A DNA stretch of 43,378 bases from IMG/VR virus record IMGVR_UViG_3300009068_004104, positions 1 through 43,378 of that record; one strand, 5' to 3'. The notes beneath the pieces were generated by a model. The model had not been told where the DNA came from, searched no databases, and was given only the letters and a program-made list of their open reading frames with translations. Positions 37,260 to 43,378 of this stretch are shown here, piece after piece; the stretch's first letter is position 1, and every line of letters starts with the position of its first letter. The position numbers were made by a program, and so were the translations under genes. The DNA comes from a virus.

Positions 37260-38593
37260 ATAGATTGTAGTATAATGTCAGATGGCATCTGACTCATATA
37301 ATACAACCTTTTTGGCAAACTTTCAACCAACTTGTCCAATGTATTGGTAGACATAGGCCATCTAGGATAATCCTGCAACATGAATGCAACTCGAGGCTTA
37401 ATACCAGATTTCATAAGAGTTCTTGGTATTTTGTTTCTAACAAATATAATTTTTGTTGCAGCAGTAATTTTACGATTGTTAACACTGAACTCATACAGTT
37501 CTTGCCAGTCTTTGTATATTTTTGATCGTTCTTCTATCGGAGTATCTGCTCCATAAAAGAGGTCGGGAGATGGAAATTGTTCTATTTCAGGATTAGGATC
37601 GATGTTTATGGGACGATCAAATTCAAAACCAAAAGCGATATTATCCTGCGATATGCCCACAGATTCAAATGTTTTTAACCATTCATGAATTGAAACAATT
37701 TCTTCCTTAGACTGTATGTCTCCGCTGAATGGACAAATTGCTGGCAAATTACCCAACTCTATAATTGCTTCTAATAATGTTTTTTTATCATGTGTTTTTC
37801 TATCCACGAATAGATTAGTATTCAAAGAGTAGGCTATCTTCTCTGCTAGAGTGTTTGCTGGCAATGATTTATTCCTTACAGAAGAAATATTGAATTGTTT
37901 TAACTGATCTCTTTGTTTGATATAAGGTAATGATTGGCAATGTTCTTGCCAATATTCTGCGAGAGATTCAGGAGCGTTAATGAATCTTACGGAACTCTCA
38001 TCTATGTCCGCAATAACGGGTTGATATTTTTTCTTTTCTCGTTTGATCTCCTCGTAATCTTCTAATATTTTTGTTTTGAGTATTTTAAAATCATATCTCA
38101 CAGCAATTAGAGTAGCATAGTAGGCCACAGTGTCAGTGTAGTTCATAGTCCATTTTTTAGTCTCTCCATCATACAACATGGGAACCAGTTCTTGTGTTTT
38201 CTTTTTAAGACATCGTATCAATGCAATAATTTTTTCATTGTAAGGAAAACGCATCTCTAATATTTCTCGACCGTCTTCGGCTGCAAAAGTATCTATGCTT
38301 TTCTCAAAACTGATCACTCGAAAAGGTTGATCATAACGAGGATTGTTTATCAATTCATCTGCATCAAATCCAAATTTATTCAGCAGAGTTTTATATCTCT
38401 TTAGGAACATCATGGCTAGATTGGCCTGTTTCTCTGTCCAAGCATAAGGAGCATCAGCGAGACTCTGTATAGTTTTAAAATCTTTATCATGCACCCCAGA
38501 ATTTTGAAAAATACCACCGGTATTATAGGCCAATATTCTGAGAGCAGCCTCCATGGATTCTATAATACGAAGAGGTATGTTTGAATTTGTCAT
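37256..38593 (-). CDS. hypothetical protein upstream of the uvsW-like gene
   Basis: A 445-residue protein that I do not firmly recognise. Residues 50-70 (AWTEKQANLAMMFLKRYKTLL) and 110-135 (LEMRFPYNEKIIALIRCLKKKT) have a pattern found in front of some helicases, reminiscent of HARP-like annealing-helicase regions. The C-terminal half lacks helicase motifs. RINIDPNPEIEQFPSPDLFYG is unremarkable. It may be a UvsW accessory or DNA-binding factor. It heads the long minus-strand replication operon and is the first gene after a strong promoter with a very short leader (about 9 nt). Confidence 0.55.
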   Translation of the reverse strand: MTNSNIPLRIIESMEAALRILAYNTGGIFQNSGVHDKDFKTIQSLADAPYAWTEKQANLAMMFLKRYKTLLNKFGFDADELINNPRYDQPFRVISFEKSIDTFAAEDGREILEMRFPYNEKIIALIRCLKKKTQELVPMLYDGETKKWTMNYTDTVAYYATLIAVRYDFKILKTKILEDYEEIKREKKKYQPVIADIDESSVRFINAPESLAEYWQEHCQSLPYIKQRDQLKQFNISSVRNKSLPANTLAEKIAYSLNTNLFVDRKTHDKKTLLEAIIELGNLPAICPFSGDIQSKEEIVSIHEWLKTFESVGISQDNIAFGFEFDRPINIDPNPEIEQFPSPDLFYGADTPIEERSKIYKDWQELYEFSVNNRKITAATKIIFVRNKIPRTLMKSGIKPRVAFMLQDYPRWPMSTNTLDKLVESLPKRLYYMSQMPSDIILQSI

Positions 38594-38608
38594 TTTTAAG
38601 ATAATTAC

Positions 38609-38636
38609 AGTATAGCACGAAGCAAGAAAAAGTCAA
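38609..38636 (-). promoter_or_regulatory. sigma70-like promoter of the replication operon
   Basis: On the minus strand TTGACT (38636-38631), 16-nt spacer, TATACT (38614-38609) preceded by TGC (extended -10). The leader before ATG 38593 is about 9 nt without a Shine-Dalgarno. It would drive the genes from 38593 down to 32465, which overlap or abut. Confidence 0.7.
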
Positions 38637-38652
38637 CAGTGATGGAACTTTT

Positions 38653-39057
38653 ATGAGAAGGAAAAAAGCACTAAAATTAAGACGCAAAATACAAGCGGAA
38701 ACACTCGGTCATAAAGGTCCTTATCTTACCAGTAGACGTGCCATAGATCTTTGGTTTCGTTATATTAATCGAGCAGTGTTCGATAATCACTTGCCTAATT
38801 TTGACAAGATTATAATCAAAAAATGGTTGAAGCAGGCCATGGGACAGGTGTGTGCTTATCCAGACAAAAATCCTAAAAGATTTGAATTGGAAATGTTAAA
38901 AAAATATAACACCAAGCGAGATTTTATAGAGACATTAGCACACGAGATGATCCATCTATACCAAATGAAATTGAAGAAAGATACTGGCAATCACAACAGC
39001 ATATTCTATAGTTTTAGACCAAGATTTAAATTTATTGGCTTAGGACTTTCTTTGTAA
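38653..39057 (+). CDS. SprT-like zinc metalloprotease
   Basis: A 134-residue protein with the zinc-metalloprotease motif HEMIH (H97, E98, H101) and a third candidate ligand H114 in TGNHNSIF, as in SprT/Spartan (H-x-G-x-x-F variant). The N-terminus is very basic (MRRKKALKLRRKIQ). The family cleaves DNA-bound proteins or binds DNA. A role in protecting phage DNA from crosslinked proteins or in virion maturation is inference. It is transcribed away from the replication operon, starting only 16 nt from its promoter, and overlaps the convergent gene by 26 nt. Confidence 0.85.
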   Translation: MRRKKALKLRRKIQAETLGHKGPYLTSRRAIDLWFRYINRAVFDNHLPNFDKIIIKKWLKQAMGQVCAYPDKNPKRFELEMLKKYNTKRDFIETLAHEMIHLYQMKLKKDTGNHNSIFYSFRPRFKFIGLGLSL

Positions 39058-39775
39058 ATTCTTCGTAAGTTATTAATTGAGTGTTTCCTAAATCTGTTCC
39101 TGTTTGAAGATGGTGTAAGAATTCTGGGGGATTGTCGTGCACCACAGTGAAGTTGCAATAAGGACGTTGTTTTATCAGTGTTCGAAATTGTTTCAGCCAT
39201 CCTCCAAAAACAAGATCGCTATGTCTTTCGTTATAAAAAATAGTGTCTTGATAGATATTATTAAGTTTATTTTTTCCGTATTCTCGAAAATCAAATCCTA
39301 TGAGATGTATATTTTTATGACCGTGAACACAAGCCGTCCACATGGCCTGTTGGCCAGAAACCCAATGAGGATTATTGGGTATAAGATGTAGTTTTCCAGG
39401 ATAACGATTAACTTCCAAAGAAGGAGCATAACATATGCATTTTTCATAAACTCGATCTTCTATTATGCCTTTGGTCATTTTTGAGTCAACCATGAACAAA
39501 TAATCGGGGATAAAATCTCTATAGAGAGCGTTACACCCGTATATCTGCCCAGATGTTTTTAAAAGATTCAAATCAAATCCTTTCCTAGAAGGACCGTTGC
39601 CAATGATATAAGCATTTCCTTGAGGTACTGCTCTAACTCGATCTTCATAGAACGCAGTTTCCTGTATTTTTTTACCTCCTCTTATAATAGTTTTTACTAC
39701 GACGGTCTCTCCTTTATAAGGTTTCCACTCTAGAGGAGTTATTTCTTCTGTATTTCTAATTTTTATATTTTTCAT
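39032..39775 (-). CDS. DUF115/GT42-like protein (putative glycosyltransferase)
   Basis: A 247-residue protein. AYIIGNGPSRKGFDLNLLK near residues 52-70, then YGCNALYRDFIPDYLFMVDSKM near 78-99, match the G-N-G-P-S loop and the C-N-x-x-Y-x-D-F stretch shared by DUF115-type and sialyltransferase-like (GT42) proteins. NIHLIGFDFREYG near 142-154 is a later core strand. The family uses CMP-sugars in some members. Together with the two following genes it makes a three-gene glycan unit with ATGA-type overlaps. The donor is unknown. Confidence 0.65.
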   Translation of the reverse strand: MKNIKIRNTEEITPLEWKPYKGETVVVKTIIRGGKKIQETAFYEDRVRAVPQGNAYIIGNGPSRKGFDLNLLKTSGQIYGCNALYRDFIPDYLFMVDSKMTKGIIEDRVYEKCICYAPSLEVNRYPGKLHLIPNNPHWVSGQQAMWTACVHGHKNIHLIGFDFREYGKNKLNNIYQDTIFYNERHSDLVFGGWLKQFRTLIKQRPYCNFTVVHDNPPEFLHHLQTGTDLGNTQLITYEEFTKKVLSQ

Positions 39776-40644
39776 CTTATGTATTTTTCTTCAAGACGTT
39801 GTCTTATTCTAGCCCATGGCAATCCTTCACGTATCTCTGATACCGTCCATTCTGTATAAGCCAATTTATTTGCCCACTGTTGACGTTCGGGCATTGTAGG
39901 ATTTTCTATTTTTGATAAAGAATGATTGCCCACATCATAGCATAGACTTGATTCGCTCACAAATACAGGTATACCATTGATAACAGATTCTATAGCTGGA
40001 TTAGAAGAATAATTAATTACTGCCCAAGCCGACTTTAAAGTTTTTTTAAAATCTGTGTCATCATAGGTATTTAGATCTCTTTGTGGTTTTCCTATTTTAA
40101 CGTTGGTATATTTTTTTTCGTTAAGATCAAATACATTTCTAGGATGTGGTCTCACCAATATTGGACGATCACTATATTTTCTAATCTCAATTATTTGTTG
40201 TTCAACCCAATCATTCATACTTGGTTTTTCTCTCCACTGATGACTAGCATCGTGTTGTCCACATATTATTATAGTGTTTCCGGTCTGTTTCCATGGTTTC
40301 ATTTCTATATTAAATTTAGGCCATCTTTTATCATCAAACTTATCATTTGCAAAATCAGCATCTCTGTTTATACCATTGATACCTATTTTCCATGTGCTAT
40401 TTCTTTTGAGACCTCCCACTTCCATTACAACAACAGGTTTATTACGTTCTTGAAAATTATTCCATATTTCTCTATTGGCAGACATTCTGCCAGACCATAA
40501 TACAGACCAAATAACAGCAACATCACAGTCTTCATCTTTATTGATAGACATGTTTTCTCCTTTTGATCGTAGATGTTCTATAAAAGCATTAAAAACAGGA
40601 CGGCTATTTAAACTGCCATTTTGTGGGAATATTGCTATTTTCAT
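39772..40644 (-). CDS. capsule-type glycosyltransferase-like protein
   Basis: A 290-residue protein from ATG 40644. It has IAIFPQNGSLNSRPVFNAFIEHL at the N-terminus, then TNTIIICGQHDASHQWR near 135-151 (opening of the C-terminal Rossmann domain). PILVRPHPRNVFDL is next, then YSSNPAIESVINGIPVFV near 235-252, which resembles the donor-binding region of KpsC/KpsS and CDP-glycerol-type transferases. It overlaps the next gene (ATGA) and the upstream one. A GT-B fold is likely. Sugar and acceptor unknown. A longer frame from 40686 would enter the upstream gene. Confidence 0.62.
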   Translation of the reverse strand: MKIAIFPQNGSLNSRPVFNAFIEHLRSKGENMSINKDEDCDVAVIWSVLWSGRMSANREIWNNFQERNKPVVVMEVGGLKRNSTWKIGINGINRDADFANDKFDDKRWPKFNIEMKPWKQTGNTIIICGQHDASHQWREKPSMNDWVEQQIIEIRKYSDRPILVRPHPRNVFDLNEKKYTNVKIGKPQRDLNTYDDTDFKKTLKSAWAVINYSSNPAIESVINGIPVFVSESSLCYDVGNHSLSKIENPTMPERQQWANKLAYTEWTVSEIREGLPWARIRQRLEEKYIR

Positions 40645-41549
40645 TTTAATGAAGGTGGAACTTTTTTCCAATAATCCACGTTCCATATATTTGCTGGAGC
40701 ATCTTTCATGGGTGGTCTCAAATCTGCTTTGGCACTGCTGCCTAGTTTTTTTCTTTTGCCTTTCATATGATCCATATACAATCCTAATTCACTATTAATA
40801 AACACATGATGTCCTTTCACATTCTTACCGTAGCCAATATCATTTACCTGTATGTTGTATTTCTCTTGAAATTTTCTAGCTAGGTGCCAAAATACAAAAC
40901 TATCATGCCATTCTAATAATTGAAATACTTCATTGGTAATGTATAATTTTTCCCATTCAGAAACAAATTCTTGTATGTTAGGATGTCTTAAATTATATCC
41001 CACAAACCCGCATTCGGGATATTTGCCACCATCTTTTAATGCATATCTTTCTCGACCTAGGAAAGTTAACATAGTATCTTTAGGTAGTAGAGTCTCAAGG
41101 AAATTTAATGGTACGGGTCTAAAAGTAAATGTATCAGCATCAATCCAAAGAACATAATCGTAAGCAGCAGAATTTCTCACAGCATTAATAACACAGAAAA
41201 CTTTATTACTGAATCTCACAGCGTCCCAAAGAAAAGATCCTTTATTTTTATCCAATCCTCCTTGTTTTTTTAGAGCGGCCGGTCTTCGAACTCCATTCTC
41301 TATCTCTTGTAATTCTCCACATGCTATAGGATCATTTCTATGTTTGTTTTTAAATTTTAATAATTCTGGCTCGGCAGAGTTAAGATCTATCCAAGTAATT
41401 CTAGGATGATCATAGTTGGGTTTGGGCTCTTCAAGATAGACTACCAGATCCGTTTCATTTGGCCATTGTTCAGCGATGCTCTTGATACCTCTACCTGAAT
41501 AGAGATCCCATGTGCCTGGCTTATAGGAAGTGATTACTTTAATTTTCAT
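40641..41549 (-). CDS. glycosyltransferase (GT-A, DxD)
   Basis: A 302-residue protein. KVITSYKPGTWDLYSGRGIKSI is the first strand and loop. YVLWIDADTFTFRPVP near residues 130-145 contains the DxD metal site. Later CGFVGYNLRHPNIQEFVSEW is typical of family 8/other GT-A glycosyltransferases that act on nucleotide sugars. KGKRKKLGSS near the C-terminus is basic. First gene of the glycan unit reading from the promoter side. A TAAATA motif lies 15 nt before its ATG. Confidence 0.7.
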   Translation of the reverse strand: MKIKVITSYKPGTWDLYSGRGIKSIAEQWPNETDLVVYLEEPKPNYDHPRITWIDLNSAEPELLKFKNKHRNDPIACGELQEIENGVRRPAALKKQGGLDKNKGSFLWDAVRFSNKVFCVINAVRNSAAYDYVLWIDADTFTFRPVPLNFLETLLPKDTMLTFLGRERYALKDGGKYPECGFVGYNLRHPNIQEFVSEWEKLYITNEVFQLLEWHDSFVFWHLARKFQEKYNIQVNDIGYGKNVKGHHVFINSELGLYMDHMKGKRKKLGSSAKADLRPPMKDAPANIWNVDYWKKVPPSLK

Positions 41550-41581
41550 ATTAAATATATGATATATTTACTTGGTATCAA

Positions 41582-42181
41582 ATGCAACGAATTATTCACG
41601 ATTTAACCTATATGCCCAAGGGTCATACAGGACATCTTTGTCCAACCAAAGACGTGGTTGATGCATGGCAAGAATTTTATAAAATATTTCCTTTTACCAA
41701 TATGTTGCAATTTGGCTTCAACACCGGATGGAGCAGTGCATTATTCTTAACTATGTTTCCTGATGTAAAAATAACCAGTATAGAGATTGCAAAAACAGAA
41801 GCGGCTCAAAGAGGAGCGGAGATTTTAGAGAATAAATTTTTTAATAGACACCACATTGTGTGGGGAGACAGTCAAGAAGTAGGTAAAGAAATAATGGAAG
41901 GAAATAAAAAATTACCCTTAGAAAAATATAATATTGCTTTTATAGACGGAGGACATTCTGCTCCTGTTGTAGAGAAAGATATAGAATTATCTCTACATTT
42001 AGGAATTAAAAATTTTGTATTTGATGATGCACAATTACCTCAAATTAATTTACCAACATTAACTAAGTCTAGAAATTTAAGATTAATTAGTAAAAAAATT
42101 TATCAGGCAACAAAATGGAAATATTCGGGTTATCGTCCTTTAGGTAGTAAAATTATTCTTGCATATTATCAAAATCTTTAA
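41582..42181 (+). CDS. class I SAM-dependent methyltransferase-like protein
   Basis: A 199-residue protein. MLQFGFNTGWSSALFL near residues 40-55 is the SAM-binding loop. ITSIEIAKTEAAQRGAEIL near 63-81 is the acidic second strand. YNIAFIDGGHSAPVVEKDI near 115-133 is the substrate-side motif typical of the Methyltransf_24 type, similar to the protein at 9739-10332. It could modify a sugar in the glycan clusters flanking it. It stands alone on the plus strand and abuts the asparagine synthetase gene stop to stop. Confidence 0.7.
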   Translation: MQRIIHDLTYMPKGHTGHLCPTKDVVDAWQEFYKIFPFTNMLQFGFNTGWSSALFLTMFPDVKITSIEIAKTEAAQRGAEILENKFFNRHHIVWGDSQEVGKEIMEGNKKLPLEKYNIAFIDGGHSAPVVEKDIELSLHLGIKNFVFDDAQLPQINLPTLTKSRNLRLISKKIYQATKWKYSGYRPLGSKIILAYYQNL

Positions 42182-43378
42182 TTATTCCATACTATAACAT
42201 TTAATCCAGTCTTTCATTACCCACGACGGAATTAAGGCTTTGCCTGCTTTTTGACTTACTGTAACTTGGTCTAATATAGACTTTTCTCCCATACTATTTG
42301 TATAAAAATTTTTTAAATTTTTATCGACATCCATAGTTAACCATTGTCCAATCGGTACGGTCCACCCAGTTTTTTGTTTGTTAATTATTGCATCGGGTAG
42401 TAATCCTTTATAGGCAATTTTAGTTAACAACTTAGTTTCGTGTTTATTTTTGCCTATTTTATAATTTGTTGGTATGTCTAGACAGTATTGCATAAACATC
42501 TTTGTAGTTAAAGGAAAACGACCTTCCATACCGAATGCCATACCATACTTGTCATTCCTAGCAAAGAATTCATTGGGCGCTTGTGCTACACAATCAAGAG
42601 CCATATAAGATGCTATTGGATCTGCAGGATTCCATAAAGTATCAGGATATAATTTTATCAATTCTTCTCTCAACACTGTTGCTGATAGAGTTGGTACTCC
42701 AACCACTAGTGGTCTTTTTATTCTTTTTAACCATTTATCTATAACGTCACTCCAAGAATTAAATCTTTCATCTCTCATTTTCCAATACTTAGGATATCCT
42801 CCTAATATCTCATCTCCCATATCTCCTGCCATGGTTATAATCGTGCTTGCTTCGGATAATTTACGATTAGTGTGATAGTACATGCTCATGCTAGGATTAT
42901 ATACAGGTTGCTCCATGAAATAGATACTATTATTCCATGATGCAATAATGTCGTTAGGAGTAATAATAATTTCGTTGTGATTAAATTTTTCTTGCTCTGC
43001 TAATATTTTTGCACAAGCAGCATCGCTATTATAATCTTCATCGGTTACGACATTGGGTTCCATTCGATTAGTAAATGTATTCACTGCACCGTGTATCTTC
43101 ATCATCTCATAAGCTACCACACTGCTGTCTAATCCACCACTGAGAAATACTCCCATCTGTCTTCGTCCTATGCTACACATCTGTACAGTCTTTTTAACTT
43201 TATCTCTAAATTCACCAGGATCAAAAGATCCGTTGGATCTAGGAGTGATATAAATTCTCTCTGATGATTTTATTCTTTTATTTGTGCAATCATATGTGAT
43301 TGTTTCTCCAGGCATTAATTGTTTTATGTTAGAGAAGAATGTATTTCGGGTAGCATTAATACCTGTGAGACTCATACA
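42182..43378 (-). CDS. asparagine synthetase (glutamine-hydrolysing), N-terminus cut by the window
   Basis: The last 398 codons of an asparagine synthetase B-type protein. The frame stays open to the window end, so the glutaminase domain with its Cys1 lies outside. Visible parts: the linker NIKQLMPGETITYD, PP-loop FLSGGLDSSVVA with SGGLDSS near residues 79-85 from the first visible Met, and GDMGDEILGGYPKYW (the GDxGDE motif). GMEGRFPLTTKMFMQYCLDIP is characteristic of the C-domain. The enzyme makes asparagine, or amidates a glycan or peptide carboxyl in family variants. The PP-loop protein at 3272-4483 is a distant relative. The true start is beyond 43378. Confidence 0.9.
   Translation of the reverse strand, partial: CMSLTGINATRNTFFSNIKQLMPGETITYDCTNKRIKSSERIYITPRSNGSFDPGEFRDKVKKTVQMCSIGRRQMGVFLSGGLDSSVVAYEMMKIHGAVNTFTNRMEPNVVTDEDYNSDAACAKILAEQEKFNHNEIIITPNDIIASWNNSIYFMEQPVYNPSMSMYYHTNRKLSEASTIITMAGDMGDEILGGYPKYWKMRDERFNSWSDVIDKWLKRIKRPLVVGVPTLSATVLREELIKLYPDTLWNPADPIASYMALDCVAQAPNEFFARNDKYGMAFGMEGRFPLTTKMFMQYCLDIPTNYKIGKNKHETKLLTKIAYKGLLPDAIINKQKTGWTVPIGQWLTMDVDKNLKNFYTNSMGEKSILDQVTVSQKAGKALIPSWVMKDWIKCYSME

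Noticed and set aside
1-43378. Cyanophage identity
   Set aside because: Heme oxygenase and bilin reductase occur in cyanophages, but no psbA, psbD, hli, phycobilisome or other photosynthesis gene is visible, and the porin is proteobacterial in type.
1-43378. CRISPR arrays, insertion sequences or integrase genes
   Set aside because: I looked for regularly spaced repeats, terminal inverted repeats with a transposase, and recombinase motifs and saw none.

Overview
The window reads as part of a large T4-like (myovirus-type) marine bacteriophage genome. The evidence is a set of T4-family replication genes: replicative helicase gp41 (28220-29656), primase gp61 (29649-30665), UvsW-type helicase (35787-37259) and a probable clamp-loader small subunit gp62 (33915-34361). 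A virion-type protein (30675-31697), two adjacent tRNA genes, many tiny ORFs and strongly overlapping genes fit the same picture. No photosynthesis gene is present, so a cyanobacterial host is unlikely. A phage-borne porin (26970-28028) looks like proteobacterial, especially betaproteobacterial, porins. A Bug-type receptor (TctC) transporter points the same way. The host is therefore inferred, with moderate uncertainty, to be a marine Gram-negative proteobacterium.

Layout. 1-2503: a conspicuously more GC-rich segment with a cold-shock protein, a sulfotransferase-like protein, an AspH-type hydroxylase and two unknowns. 2504-9742 (+): an AT-rich cassette of an unknown protein, a PP-loop (SGGxDS) ATPase and a phosphoribosyltransferase-like protein, then a complete tripartite tricarboxylate transporter (tctCBA), a GDP-mannose 3,5-epimerase-like enzyme and a methyltransferase. 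9739-12631: methyltransferase, SGNH-like protein and two glycosyltransferases. 12634-17785 (+): a promoter-to-terminator unit with ClpP, a radical SAM enzyme, an unknown, heme oxygenase, a ferredoxin-dependent bilin reductase, an outer-membrane barrel and two tiny envelope proteins. 17797-19543: tiny membrane protein, DUF59/MIP18 Fe-S protein, lipoprotein, FTR1-type iron permease, tRNA-Thr and tRNA-Ala. 19560-26858: a second accessory block, mostly minus strand, with three more radical SAM proteins, a sulfotransferase, an SDR, SGNH-like proteins and an HxD-type oxygenase candidate. 26970-28028 (-): porin. 28220-38636: replication and virion genes, mostly minus strand. 38653-43378: SprT-like metalloprotease, three glycan-related genes, a methyltransferase and a 5'-truncated asparagine synthetase.

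How the genes may work together. Heme oxygenase and bilin reductase are translationally coupled and can turn heme into a reduced bilin while releasing iron. A barrel gene follows them, and the FTR1-type permease and DUF59 protein lie about 1-3 kb further on, which suggests an iron or heme economy module. The sulfotransferases, glycosyltransferases, epimerase, SGNH proteins, methyltransferases and four radical SAM proteins suggest extensive modification of glycans or peptides, possibly at the virion or cell surface. Two promoter classes are visible. One is sigma70-like (TTGACA/TTGACT with TATAAT-like boxes, often with a TGn extension). The other is a T4-late-like TAAATA core 5-7 nt before several start codons. 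In both classes the predicted transcript start often falls on or within a few bases of the start codon, hinting at leaderless or near-leaderless mRNAs.

All family calls come from reading motifs in the translations. No database search was run.
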